The notes under the pieces were generated by a model. The model saw only the letters and a program-made list of their open reading frames with translations, made no database searches and was not told where the DNA came from. Of a DNA stretch of 64,000 nucleotides, positions 1 to 9,415 are shown in pieces. This DNA comes from Bradyrhizobium jicamae (GTDB taxonomy: Bacteria > Pseudomonadota > Alphaproteobacteria > Rhizobiales > Xanthobacteraceae): contig NZ_JAFCKQ010000011.1 in assembly GCF_018130215.1 (NCBI RefSeq), positions 102,332 to 166,331 on the forward strand. The letters are read 5' to 3'. A program made the translations under genes and the position numbers. How positions within the stretch are numbered: the first letter of the stretch is position 1; every line of letters begins with the position of its first letter.

Positions 1-33
1 GGCGCCTCTCTTTTTGCATTTGTCGATCCGCGC

Positions 34-861
34 CTACTTCGAGGCGGGGTTGGCCGGAGCCGGCGCCGCGCCGCCCCCAGCGCTCTCGAGCTTCTTGCGC
101 TGTTCCTCGGCCCGCTTCTGCAGTTCTTCCTGCAGCTTCTTCTGGGTTTCCTCGAACTGCTTCGGATCGGTCGGCGGGCCGTCATAGGCCTTGGCGAATT
201 CGCCGGTCAGCGGCAGCGGCAGGGTCAGTGGCGCGCCGTTCGAGTTGATCGCCTGGACCACGAGGTTCGCGCCCTTCTTCAGGTTGGCGATCATTTCCGG
301 GGTCGCTTCATAGTCGGACATGCAGCCGTTCTGGAAGCAGATCACGTAAGGCGCCTGCTGCGGCGGGTTGTTGTCGATGATGATGCGGGTGCCGTGCACG
401 AGTTGCATGCCGAGCGGCAAGGTCACGCGCAGGATCTTCTTCGGCTCGCCTTCCGGCTCGATGATGACGGCGGCGATGACCGGCTGGCCGGACTCGATGC
501 GGCCGTCCTTGCCGGTGAAGCAGACCTGCTTGGCGTTGGCGTCCTGGCCCTTCAGGCAGAACTTGGTCCAGGGGGCGTAGATGAGCTGAATCTGCTGATC
601 CTGGGCCGGCTGCTGCGGCGCGCCGGCCGGCGGCGCAGCCTGGGACTGCTGCGGGGCGGGCGCAGCGGGCGCCGGCGCGGCCGCCTTCGGGGCGGCCTTC
701 GGAGCCGCCTTGGGCGCAGCCTTCGGCGCCGCGGGTGCCGGCGCGGGCTGCTGGGCCTTCGCGGCAGGAACCAGGAGCGCTGCGGACAGGGCCGTTGCCG
801 CCATCAGGGCGACAATTCGCCCACGCGACCGGACCGGGGCGGCCAGGATACGGAAATTCAT
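34..861 (-). CDS. IalB-family (invasion-associated locus B) secreted protein
   Basis: The 275-residue protein has a signal peptide of about 36 residues ending in AKA. A low-complexity Ala/Pro/Lys stretch follows, with the tetrad PKAA repeated four times, to about residue 88. The IalB-type beta domain (about 95-235) holds four cysteines (contexts FCLKG, VCFTG, ICFQNGC) that could form disulfides. The C-terminal 40 residues are a charged Glu/Lys/Gln coiled coil and an Ala/Pro tail. The ATG at 861 was chosen because it starts the signal peptide and has AGAAAGGG upstream; the frame stays open further upstream to 1002. IalB proteins are periplasmic or envelope proteins in Rhizobiales. The exact role here is unknown. 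Confidence 0.85.
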   Translation of the reverse strand: MNFRILAAPVRSRGRIVALMAATALSAALLVPAAKAQQPAPAPAAPKAAPKAAPKAAPKAAAPAPAAPAPQQSQAAPPAGAPQQPAQDQQIQLIYAPWTKFCLKGQDANAKQVCFTGKDGRIESGQPVIAAVIIEPEGEPKKILRVTLPLGMQLVHGTRIIIDNNPPQQAPYVICFQNGCMSDYEATPEMIANLKKGANLVVQAINSNGAPLTLPLPLTGEFAKAYDGPPTDPKQFEETQKKLQEELQKRAEEQRKKLESAGGGAAPAPANPASK

Positions 862-1098
862 TGCGGAAAACCCTTTCTGAACGGCAGCGCCCGAAACCGC
901 TGCAGGCGCCGACACATAGCCGCGAAACACAGCTGCTCGCGCGGCTGTCTCCTCGTCAATTGAGGCGGATACGTGACAGGCGTGCCGCCGGTTCAATTGC
1001 ACGCCTTCAATACATTGGCGCGCGGAAAGATCAATGCCGACAAACGGATTTGCGGGGATGTCACGGCGAGTTGCAGCAGCCTGTGGTAAAGCTCCCGC

Positions 1099-2973
1099 GT
1101 GACGTCTTGCGAATCAAATCCGGCGCCTCACGCCACCGCTTCCGGGCGCATCGGACGGCTTGGCCTCGCCTGCCTTTCGATCGTCATGGCGCTCGGGACC
1201 ACGGGCCAGACCCCGGCGAGCGCCGCCGAGAGCTATGCGATCGCCATGCATGGCGCACCGGCGCTGCCGCCGGATTTCACCCACATGCCCTACGCCAATC
1301 CCGACGCCCCAAAGGGCGGCCGCCTGGTGATGAGTCCCCGGGATGGCACCTTCGACAGCCTCAATCCGCTGATCGTCAGGGGGCTCGCCGTGCAACAGCT
1401 CAAGGGCTACGCCTATGAGCGCGGCTATGTCTATGAAAGCCTGTTGGCGCGGAACAATGACGAGCCGTTCACTCTCTACGGCCTGCTTGCCCGCAGCGTC
1501 GAGACCGACGACGCCAGGAGCTACGTCACCTTCCACATCGATCCGCGCGCGAGGTTTTCCGACGGCCAGAAAGTGACAGCCGATGACGTGCTGTTCTCTC
1601 TGGCGTTGCTGCGCGACCACGGCCGGCCATCGCATCACCAATATTACTCCAAGGTTGCCAAGGCCGAGGCCCTGGACCCGCTCACGGTGCGGTTCGACTT
1701 TGGCGGCGTCGCCGATCGCGAACTGCCACTGATCCTCGGCCTGATGCCGATCCTGCCGCGGCATGCCACCGATCCCGCGACGTTCGAGGCGACGACGCTG
1801 GCTCCGCCGATCGGATCCGGCCCGTACCGCGTGGCCGACGTGAAGCCCGGCGCCAGCGTGACCTTCACGCGCAATCCCGATTATTGGGGGCGCGACCTGC
1901 CCGTGAACCGCGGCCTCTGGAATTTCGATGAGATCAGGCTTGATTACTACCGCGACGCCAATGGTCAGTTCGAGGCGTTCAAGCGCCGCCTGTATGACTT
2001 CAGGCCTGAGCACGAACCGCTGCGGTGGCACGATGGCTACGACTTCCCGGCCGCACGCAACGGCGACGTGATCCGCGACACGATCAAGATCGGAATTCCC
2101 TACCCTTCCGAATTCCTTGTGTTCAACACCAGGCGGCCGGCGTTCGCCGACGTCAGGGTGCGCCAGGCGCTGACGATGCTGTTCGATTTCGAATGGATCA
2201 ACCGCAACTATTACTACGGGCTCTACACGCGCTCCGGAGGCTATTTTGCGGGATCGGAATTGTCGGCCTACGGGCGTCCCCCCGACGATCGGGAGCGCGA
2301 GCTGCTCAAACCCTATCTGTCACATCTTGATCCCGACATCGTTGAAGGCCGCTACCGCCTCCCCGTCACCGACGGGTCGGGACGCGACCGCGACGTGCTG
2401 CGCAAGGCGCTCGCGCTGCTGTCCGAGGCCGGCTATGAGCCCGACGGCACGGTCCTGCGCCAGCGCACGACGGGAACGCCGTTGCGATTCGAGATCCTGT
2501 TGACCAGCCGCGAACATGAACGCATTGCGCTGGCCTACCAGCGCGACCTGAAACGGGTCGGCATCGATGCTGCGGTGCGGGTGGTCGACGCCGTGCAGTT
2601 CGAGCAGCGCAGGCTCGCCTATGACTTCGACATGATCCCGAATCGCTGGGACCAGTCGCTTTCGCCTGGTAACGAGCAGTCGTTCTACTGGGGCAGCAAG
2701 GCCGCCGACGTCCCGGGAACAAGGAACTACATGGGCGCCAGGGACCCGGCTATCGACGCCATGATCGAGGCGCTGCTATCGGCGCGGGAGCGGCCGGCCT
2801 TCGTCTCGGCGGTGCGGGCGCTGGACAGGACGCTGATGTCGGGGTTTTACGCTATCCCCCTCTTTAACGCCGGAGAACAATGGATCGCGCGCTGGAATCG
2901 GATAGAAACGCCATCGACCACGGCCTTGTCGGGCTACCTGCCGGAGACCTGGTGGCAGAAGCCCGGCCCTTGA
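1099..2973 (+). CDS. ABC transporter substrate-binding protein, family 5 (YejA-like peptide binder)
   Basis: The 624-residue periplasmic binding protein has an N-terminal signal peptide (hydrophobic stretch about residues 20-40, Ala-x-Ala end) and a family 5 fold. Typical segments are PKGGRL near residue 73, the KPGASVTFTRNPDYWG region in the middle and a C-terminal ETWWQKPGP typical of the YejA branch. Family members deliver oligopeptides or similar solutes to an ABC permease. No permease or ATPase genes adjoin it, so it is an orphan component here. The start is a GTG with weak ribosome-binding sequence. It is divergent from the IalB-like gene. Confidence 0.88.
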   Translation: MTSCESNPAPHATASGRIGRLGLACLSIVMALGTTGQTPASAAESYAIAMHGAPALPPDFTHMPYANPDAPKGGRLVMSPRDGTFDSLNPLIVRGLAVQQLKGYAYERGYVYESLLARNNDEPFTLYGLLARSVETDDARSYVTFHIDPRARFSDGQKVTADDVLFSLALLRDHGRPSHHQYYSKVAKAEALDPLTVRFDFGGVADRELPLILGLMPILPRHATDPATFEATTLAPPIGSGPYRVADVKPGASVTFTRNPDYWGRDLPVNRGLWNFDEIRLDYYRDANGQFEAFKRRLYDFRPEHEPLRWHDGYDFPAARNGDVIRDTIKIGIPYPSEFLVFNTRRPAFADVRVRQALTMLFDFEWINRNYYYGLYTRSGGYFAGSELSAYGRPPDDRERELLKPYLSHLDPDIVEGRYRLPVTDGSGRDRDVLRKALALLSEAGYEPDGTVLRQRTTGTPLRFEILLTSREHERIALAYQRDLKRVGIDAAVRVVDAVQFEQRRLAYDFDMIPNRWDQSLSPGNEQSFYWGSKAADVPGTRNYMGARDPAIDAMIEALLSARERPAFVSAVRALDRTLMSGFYAIPLFNAGEQWIARWNRIETPSTTALSGYLPETWWQKPGP

Positions 2974-2996
2974 GCCGCCGACGTGACACGACCCGT

Positions 2997-3045
2997 ATTG
3001 ACGCAGCCGAAACTGACGCACCGAAACTGACGCACCGAAACTGAC
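2997..3045 (+). repeat. Short tandem repeat, 14-bp unit, about three copies
   Basis: The unit CCGAAACTGACGCA occurs at 3007-3020 and 3021-3034, with a third partial copy from 3035. A GACGCA precedes the first copy. It ends immediately before the GTG start of the adenylate-forming gene, in the spacer after the substrate-binding protein gene. Confidence 0.85.
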
Positions 3046-3048
3046 CCT

Positions 3049-4560
3049 GTGACCCAGCCGACCGCTTCACCAACGCTCGATACACTGTTCAGGCGCACGC
3101 TGGCACGGCAGCCCGATGCGCTGGCGCTGATCGACCCGCTGAACAAGCCGCGCATCACCGGACAGGCCCGCAGGCGCCTGACCTACGCCCAGGCCGATCG
3201 CGCGATCTCGGCGATTGCGGCCCATTTCATCGAAAGCGGATTGCCGGCCAATTCGGTGATCGCCGTGCAGCTGCCGGCGACCGTCGAGTTCGTGCTGACG
3301 GTGCTCGCCGCGCATCGCGCCGGGCTGGTGGTGGCGCCGCTGCCGCTGCTCTGGCGACACGCCGAGCTGACGGTCGCGCTCAACCGCACCGCAGCGCGGG
3401 CGATCGTCACCTGCGGCAAGATCGACGGGATACCCTATGCCGACTTCGCGATGAACGCGGCGGCGGAGGTCTTCTCGATCCGCCATGTCTGCGGTTTCGG
3501 CACCGAATTGCCCGAGGGCATGGCCTCGCTCGACCAGGCGATCTTCCAGGACTCGCGAACGTCGCGCTCGGTACTGCAGGACGGCCGCAAGGCGGCACTG
3601 ATCTCCTTCGACGTCACCAGCGAGGGCCTGCGCCCGGTGCCTCGTGCGCATTTCAGCCTGATCGCCGGCGGGCTCGCGATGTCGATGGAGAGCGACCTGC
3701 CGCAGGGCGCCAACATCATGTCGGCTTTCGCTCCGATGTCGTTTGCCGGTCTCTGCGCATCGCTGGTGAGCTGGGTGCTGACCGGCGGCGCGCTGGTGCT
3801 GCATCACCCGTTCGATGAGGACGTACTCGAGACCCAGGTCAACGAGCATTCCTGCGAGGTGCTGATCGCACCGGCGCCGCTCGCGCTTCGCCTCGGCGAG
3901 CACGGGCTGTCGGAGCGGATGCCGAGCCTGCGCAACGTCATCGGCCTCTGGCGTGCGCCCGAGCAGGTCGCCTCCAGCGCCGCCTGGACGGCGCAGCGGG
4001 CGAGCCTGACCGACGTCTATCTGTTCGGCGAAGCCGGGCACTTCTCGGCCCGCCGCACCTCCGAGGACGGCTCACCCGCACTGATCAAGGTGGGCCCGCA
4101 TGGCGCGCCGCGCGACGTACAGGGCGCGGCGATCGCCGGCGACATCCTGCTGACGCCGAGGGGGACGCTGGGCCTGCGCGGCCCGATGGTTCCCGTCGCG
4201 GCCTATGCGCCGCCACCGCCACCTGCCGACATCATGATCGCGCCGCCGCCGCGCGACTATGTCGACACCGAATACGCCGCGCGGGCCGACCGGGCGACCG
4301 GCGGCATCAACATCACGGCACCGCCGTCGGGCGTCATGGCCGTAGGCGGCTACCGGTTCCTGGCCCAGGACCTCCAGGAGTGGTCGCGCCGCCTCGGCCA
4401 GGGCGCTCTGCTCACGGCATTGCCCGACAGACTCAGCGGCCACCGGCTGGCCGGGCGCGCCCAGGATAATGCTCGGGCACGCGACGCTTTGACCGAACTT
4501 GGACTTAACCCCTTGATGGTAGAGGCTTTTCGCGATCGTACGAATGGTGCGCTGACCTAA
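3049..4560 (+). CDS. Class I adenylate-forming enzyme homologue (AMP-binding fold, degenerate motifs)
   Basis: The 503-residue protein has the ANL-superfamily layout. An N-terminal segment (about residues 5-150) resembles acyl-CoA synthetases (LDTLFRRTLARQPDALALID; AAHRAGLVVAPLPLLWR), a central fold follows and a C-terminal lobe ends the protein. The motifs needed for catalysis are poor. The usual Ser/Thr/Gly-rich P-loop is replaced by DVTSEGLRPVPRAHFS, and the YGxTE motif by LFGEAGH. A proline-rich insert (YAPPPPPADIMIAPPPRDY) sits near residue 390. It may be a binding protein rather than an active ligase. The GTG start has no clear Shine-Dalgarno. It lies 75 nt after the peptide-binding gene. 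Confidence 0.75.
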   Translation: MTQPTASPTLDTLFRRTLARQPDALALIDPLNKPRITGQARRRLTYAQADRAISAIAAHFIESGLPANSVIAVQLPATVEFVLTVLAAHRAGLVVAPLPLLWRHAELTVALNRTAARAIVTCGKIDGIPYADFAMNAAAEVFSIRHVCGFGTELPEGMASLDQAIFQDSRTSRSVLQDGRKAALISFDVTSEGLRPVPRAHFSLIAGGLAMSMESDLPQGANIMSAFAPMSFAGLCASLVSWVLTGGALVLHHPFDEDVLETQVNEHSCEVLIAPAPLALRLGEHGLSERMPSLRNVIGLWRAPEQVASSAAWTAQRASLTDVYLFGEAGHFSARRTSEDGSPALIKVGPHGAPRDVQGAAIAGDILLTPRGTLGLRGPMVPVAAYAPPPPPADIMIAPPPRDYVDTEYAARADRATGGINITAPPSGVMAVGGYRFLAQDLQEWSRRLGQGALLTALPDRLSGHRLAGRAQDNARARDALTELGLNPLMVEAFRDRTNGALT

Positions 4561-4574
4561 TTCTTACCATCGTG

Positions 4575-4589
4575 TTGACGCAGCATTAA
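4575..4589. promoter_or_regulatory. CtrA-type box, 7/8 match (TTGA-N7-TTAA)
   Basis: TTGA at 4575-4578, seven bases, TTAA at 4586-4589 followed by G. It is centred about 65 bp before the ATG of the PleD-like gene. It matches the TTAA-N7-TTAA consensus of the alphaproteobacterial master regulator CtrA with one mismatch. Binding is inferred. Confidence 0.45.
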
Positions 4590-4647
4590 GCGAGCCGAAC
4601 TAGCATCGCGGCATTTCGTGATCCGTGCTTCGGTTCTGAGCTCTGCT

Positions 4648-5874
4648 ATGTCCCAACAAGGTCCGGTTCTCATCGTGTCGGCCGCTGCGCGGCCGTCCTT
4701 CGCCGGCGTTCTGGACGAGGCAAGGCTGTTTCCGGTGGTTGCGACCGACTGGATGGATGCCGGGCGCGCCATCGAGAAGGTGCAGCCTGCGGCCGTGATC
4801 GCGGCGACTGCTGGCGTCGATGCCGCTAGATTGGCTGGTCTGGCGAAGCTCGCTGCCGCTCGCGCACCCTACCTGCCGCTGATTGCGGTCGATCCCGCAG
4901 TCACCTTGCCCGGCACAGCGATCCCGCTGTTCCAGCGCCGGGGATTTCCCGATCGGCTGATCGCGCGGCTCAACGCCTCGCTGCGCATCCGCGGCCTGCA
5001 TGCCACCGTGATGCGGCGCCAGGTGCCGCCGGCACCGATCGCGATGTCGGATATCGATCCCATCGGGGAAGCGACTGCGCTCCTGATCGGCCGCGGCGGC
5101 AGCTATCCTGCGCTGTCGGTTGCGCTCGGCGAACGTGCCGGCGTGGTTGGCGCGCTCAGCATCGAAGCCGCCGCAAAGCACCTCAACAACCGCGACATCG
5201 ACGGCATCGTGCTCGGAGAAGGATTTACACCGCGGGTGATGGATGCGTTCCTGACTGTACTGACCGAGGATGTGCGCTTCCGCACGCTGCCAGTGATCGT
5301 TACGTCAGGCGAGGTCACGCCGCGGTATGATTTGGCCAACCTCGAAGTACTTCCCGCAGAGCCGCCGCGGATCGCCGACATCACGCTGCCGCTGATCCGC
5401 CAGCACGCGTTCGAGGCGCGGCTCAGCCGTACGCTGCGGGCCATCGATGCCCAAGGCATGATCGACCCCCGCACCGGGCTGCTGACCAAGGCTGCATTCG
5501 AACGCGATTTCGCGAGCACCGTGTTCCAGACCGGCGAGCGCGGCGGCGGCCTCTCGGTGGCGCGGTTCGCCTTCGACAACACCCGTCCGCGCGCGCAATT
5601 CGACGGCGCGCGGATCATCAGCCGCCTGATGCGGCAGACCGATTTCGGCGCCGTGCTGGCCGACGGATCGATCGTCATCGTGTTCACCGCGACCGACCTG
5701 CGCAACGCGCATGCGATCACGCGGCGCCTCGCCAGCGTGATGCGCCATACCCAGCACGGACGGCGCGACGTCAAGGCCGAGCCCGCCGTCAACGTCGTGA
5801 CCCTGCAGCCGAACGATTCCGCGCAATCGCTGCTGGCGCGGCTCTACGCTACGCCGGAGCGCGCGGCGTCGTAG
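4648..5874 (+). CDS. PleD-like protein with pseudo-receivers and degenerate GGDEF domain
   Basis: The 408-residue protein shows two receiver-like segments (about residues 5-90 and 135-225; the second reads IDGIVLGEG...LPVIVTSGE). In both, the acidic pocket and phospho-acceptor Asp are missing. A GGDEF-like domain follows (about 270-405, opening DPRTGLLTKAAFERDF) in which the GGDEF signature itself is absent. The layout mimics PleD (REC-REC-GGDEF) but catalysis looks lost, so it may act as a scaffold or binding partner. An in-frame GTG at 4618 would add ten residues; neither start has a strong Shine-Dalgarno. It converges on mfd with a 19-nt gap. Confidence 0.7.
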   Translation: MSQQGPVLIVSAAARPSFAGVLDEARLFPVVATDWMDAGRAIEKVQPAAVIAATAGVDAARLAGLAKLAAARAPYLPLIAVDPAVTLPGTAIPLFQRRGFPDRLIARLNASLRIRGLHATVMRRQVPPAPIAMSDIDPIGEATALLIGRGGSYPALSVALGERAGVVGALSIEAAAKHLNNRDIDGIVLGEGFTPRVMDAFLTVLTEDVRFRTLPVIVTSGEVTPRYDLANLEVLPAEPPRIADITLPLIRQHAFEARLSRTLRAIDAQGMIDPRTGLLTKAAFERDFASTVFQTGERGGGLSVARFAFDNTRPRAQFDGARIISRLMRQTDFGAVLADGSIVIVFTATDLRNAHAITRRLASVMRHTQHGRRDVKAEPAVNVVTLQPNDSAQSLLARLYATPERAAS

Positions 5875-5893
5875 AAGCCGGTTCAGCGTCCGC

Positions 5894-8800
5894 TCACGCC
5901 GCCTTCCTGCTCTCCGCGAGATTGGCGAGCTGCCGCAAGATCTCCGTGGTGCCGGCGAGGCGCTCCTCGGGCGTTTCCCAATCCTGGAAGAACACCACCT
6001 TCATGTCCGGCCGCACCTTCGCGGCCTGGCCGTGCTGGCGGATGAACGTCACCAGCCGCTCCGGATGGGCAAAGCTGTTGTCGCGGAAACTGATCACCGC
6101 CCCCTTCGGGCCGGCATCGACCTTCTCGACATTGGCTCTGCGACAATACGCCTTGATCGCCGCAACCTTGAACAAATAGCGCACCTCGTCCGGCAGCACG
6201 CCGAAGCGGTCCCGCATCTCGGCAGCGAAATTCTCGATCTCCTCGTCGGTTTCGAGATCGGCGAGACGCCGGTACAGCGATAGCCGTACGCTGAGGTCGT
6301 TGACGTAGTCCTCGGGGATCAGGACCGGCATTCCGATCGTGATCTGCGGCGACCAGCGGTCGGCGGCTGGTTCGGCGACGCCCGCCTTGAGGTTGACGAT
6401 CGCCTCCTCCAGCATCGACTGGTACAGCTCGAAGCCGACCTCCTTGATGTGGCCGGACTGCTCCTCTCCGAGCAGGTTGCCGGCGCCACGGATATCAAGG
6501 TCGTGGGATGCGAGCTGGAAACCCGCGCCCAGCGTCTCCAGCGATTGCAGCACCTTCAGCCGCCGCTCCGCCTGCGCGGTAATCTTGTGCTGTGCCGGCA
6601 GTGTGAACAGCGCATAGGCGCGCAGCTTGGACCGGCCGACGCGGCCGCGGAGCTGGTAGAGCTGGGCCAGGCCGAACATGTCGGCGCGGTGCACGATCAG
6701 CGTGTTGGCGTTCGGGATGTCGAGGCCGGACTCGACGATCGTGGTCGACAGCAGGATGTCGTATTTGCCGTCGTAGAACGCCGACATGATGTCCTCGATC
6801 ACGGTCGGCGGCATCTGGCCGTGGGCCACCGCGACCTTCATCTCCGGCACGTTCTTGTCCAGGAAGTCCTTGACGCCGGCGAGGTCCTCGATCCGCGGAA
6901 CGACGTAGAACGCCTGCCCGCCGCGATAGCGCTCGCGCAGCAGCGCCTCGCGGATCATCAGGGGATCATGAGGTGCGACAAAGGTGCGGACTGCGAGGCG
7001 ATCGACCGGAGGCGAGGCGATGATCGAGAGCTCGCGCACGCCGGTCAGGGCCAGTTGCAGCGTCCGCGGGATCGGGGTCGCCGACAGCGTCAGCACGTGG
7101 ACCTGGGCACGGAGCTGCTTCAGCCGCTCCTTGTGGCTGACGCCGAAATGCTGCTCCTCGTCGACGATCAAGAGGCCGAGATCCCGGAACTTGATGGTCT
7201 TGCCGAGCAGCGCATGGGTGCCGACCACGATGTCGACGCTGCCCTCTGTCAGCCCCTTCTTGACCTGGTTCAATTCCTTTGTCGACACAAGCCGCGAGGC
7301 CTGCGCGACATTGACCGGGAAGCCCCTGAAGCGTTCGGCGAAGGTGCGCGAGTGCTGCCGCGCCAACAATGTGGTCGGCACCACGACGGCGACCTGCTTG
7401 CCTTCCAGCGCAACCGCAAAGGCTGCGCGCAGCGCCACCTCGGTCTTGCCGAAGCCGACGTCGCCGCAGATCAGCCGGTCCATCGGACGGCCGGTCTCGA
7501 GATCCTTCAGGGTCGAGGTGATGGCACCGAGCTGGTCCTCGGTCTCCTCATAGGGGAAGCGGGCGCAGAACTCGTCATAGACATGCGGTTGCAGCGGGAA
7601 TTTCGGCGCCTCGTGCAGATGCCGCTCGGCCGCGATCTTGATCAGCTCGCCTGCGATCTCGCGGATGCGGTTCTTCAGCTTGGCCTTGCGCGCCTGCCAG
7701 CCGCCGCCGCCGAGCCTGTCGAGTTCGACATTGGCGCCGTCGGAGCCGTAGCGCGACAGCAGCTCGATGTTCTCGACCGGAAGGAACAGCTTTGTCTCCG
7801 CCGCATAATGCAGCTCGAGGCAGTCATGCGGCGCGCCGGAGACGTCCAGCGTCTGCAGCCCGACGAAGCGGCCGATGCCGTGCTCGACATGGACGACGAG
7901 ATCGCCGGTGGCGAGGCTCGTCACCTCCGAGATGAAATTGTCGAGCTTGCGGCTCGCCTTGCGCGGCCGCACCAGGCGGTCGCCGAGGATGTCCTGCTCG
8001 CTGATCACGGCGCATTCGTCGGTCTCGAAGCCGGACTCCATGCCGAGCACGGCCAGCATGGTCTCGTTGCGCGGCGTCGCCTGTACGATCCGCCAGGTGT
8101 TGACGCTGGTCGTGTTGAGCAGCTTGTGGTCGCGCAGCATCGCGCCCATGCGGTCGCGCGAGCCTTCGCTCCACAGCGCGATGATGACTTTCTTGCGCTG
8201 CGATTGCAGCGCGCCGACATGCGCGACGACGGACTCGAACACGTTGACGTTGCCATCGGCCCGTTCGGGCGCGAAATTGCGGCCCTGCCGCGCACCGGCG
8301 TCGAACATGTCGCTCGTGCCCTCCGGCACCGCGAACGGCGTCAGCCGCGCCAGCGGCGCATCGCCGAGCAGTTTTGTCCACTCGGCGTCGGACAGATAAA
8401 GCTTGTCTGGCGGCAACGGCTTGTAGATCGCGCCGCCGCCGCCGGGATGCTCCAGCGCATCGCGGCGGGCTTCATAGTAATCCGCAATCTGGCTGAAGCG
8501 TTCGCGCGCGGCGTCTTCGGCTTGCGGCTCGATCGCAATTGTCGCGCCGTCGAGATAGTCGAACAGCGTGTCCATCCGCTCCTGGAACAGCGGCAGCCAA
8601 TGCTCCATGCCGGGATGGCGGCGTCCTTCGGACACCGCTTCATAGAGCTGGTCGTCGCGCTCCGGCGCGCCGAAGGCTGCAACATAGCCCATGCGGAAGC
8701 GGCGGATGGTCTCGGTCGTGAGCTGGAATTCCGACACCGGAACCAGATCGAGCCCGCGCATGTCGAGCAGCGTCCGCTGGGTCTCGGCATCGAAGGTGCG

Positions 8801-9415
8801 GATCGACTCCAGCGCGTCGCCGAAGAAGTCGAACCGCACCGGCTGGTCGAGGCCGGCCGGGAACAGGTCGAGGATGCCGCCGCGCACGGCATATTCGCCG
8901 GGCTCGCGCACCGTCGACGAACGCGTGTAGCCGTTGTGCTCGAGCCAGGCCACGACCGAATCCATCGGCACCACATTGCCGGGCGCGACCGACAGCGCTT
9001 GCGCCGCGACCAGCTCGCGCGCCGGCACCCGCTGCACCGCCGCGTTCACAGTGGTCAGCACGATCAGCGGCTTGTCACTTCCGGCGAGCCGCGAGAGCTT
9101 CGCCAATGCAGTCAGGCGCTGCGCCAGGATGCCGGCGTGCGGTGAGACACGGTCATAGGGCTGGCAGTCCCAGGCCGGCATCTGCATCACGCCGATGTCG
9201 GGCGCGAAGAACTCCAACGCGCGGGCGAGCTGCTGCATCCGCGCGCCGTCGCGGCAGACCACGGCGAGGCTCACCGGTGACGGCTTCGGCTTGGCCGCGA
9301 TCGCGCGCGCCAGGTCCGAGATCACGAGCCCTTCGGCGCCCTCGGCCACATTGGCGATGGTCAACACGCGGCCGGGCGCCAGCATGGCGGCCGGTGATTT
9401 CATCGGCTGCTTCAT
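5894..9415 (-). CDS. mfd: Transcription-repair coupling factor Mfd
   Basis: The 1173-residue protein is full length for Mfd, a DNA translocase that removes stalled RNA polymerase at lesions and recruits UvrA. Domains in order are the UvrB-homology region (about 1-330), the RNA-polymerase-interacting CarD-like module (LVVHVEHGIGRFVGLQ, near residue 505), a superfamily 2 helicase with Walker A GDVGFGKTEVA, DEEQ box and QLRGRVGRS motif VI, and the C-terminal TRCF domain (SLYRRLADLETDEEI). The start overlaps the end of sdhE by 4 nt (ATGA), so the two are translationally coupled. Confidence 0.98.
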   Translation of the reverse strand: MKQPMKSPAAMLAPGRVLTIANVAEGAEGLVISDLARAIAAKPKPSPVSLAVVCRDGARMQQLARALEFFAPDIGVMQMPAWDCQPYDRVSPHAGILAQRLTALAKLSRLAGSDKPLIVLTTVNAAVQRVPARELVAAQALSVAPGNVVPMDSVVAWLEHNGYTRSSTVREPGEYAVRGGILDLFPAGLDQPVRFDFFGDALESIRTFDAETQRTLLDMRGLDLVPVSEFQLTTETIRRFRMGYVAAFGAPERDDQLYEAVSEGRRHPGMEHWLPLFQERMDTLFDYLDGATIAIEPQAEDAARERFSQIADYYEARRDALEHPGGGGAIYKPLPPDKLYLSDAEWTKLLGDAPLARLTPFAVPEGTSDMFDAGARQGRNFAPERADGNVNVFESVVAHVGALQSQRKKVIIALWSEGSRDRMGAMLRDHKLLNTTSVNTWRIVQATPRNETMLAVLGMESGFETDECAVISEQDILGDRLVRPRKASRKLDNFISEVTSLATGDLVVHVEHGIGRFVGLQTLDVSGAPHDCLELHYAAETKLFLPVENIELLSRYGSDGANVELDRLGGGGWQARKAKLKNRIREIAGELIKIAAERHLHEAPKFPLQPHVYDEFCARFPYEETEDQLGAITSTLKDLETGRPMDRLICGDVGFGKTEVALRAAFAVALEGKQVAVVVPTTLLARQHSRTFAERFRGFPVNVAQASRLVSTKELNQVKKGLTEGSVDIVVGTHALLGKTIKFRDLGLLIVDEEQHFGVSHKERLKQLRAQVHVLTLSATPIPRTLQLALTGVRELSIIASPPVDRLAVRTFVAPHDPLMIREALLRERYRGGQAFYVVPRIEDLAGVKDFLDKNVPEMKVAVAHGQMPPTVIEDIMSAFYDGKYDILLSTTIVESGLDIPNANTLIVHRADMFGLAQLYQLRGRVGRSKLRAYALFTLPAQHKITAQAERRLKVLQSLETLGAGFQLASHDLDIRGAGNLLGEEQSGHIKEVGFELYQSMLEEAIVNLKAGVAEPAADRWSPQITIGMPVLIPEDYVNDLSVRLSLYRRLADLETDEEIENFAAEMRDRFGVLPDEVRYLFKVAAIKAYCRRANVEKVDAGPKGAVISFRDNSFAHPERLVTFIRQHGQAAKVRPDMKVVFFQDWETPEERLAGTTEILRQLANLAESRKAA

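Noticed and set aside
6449..9145. Very long open frame opposite mfd
   Set aside because: It lies antisense to a certain Mfd and its sequence is Arg/Gln/Leu/Ala-rich without motifs, as expected of GC-rich shadow frames.
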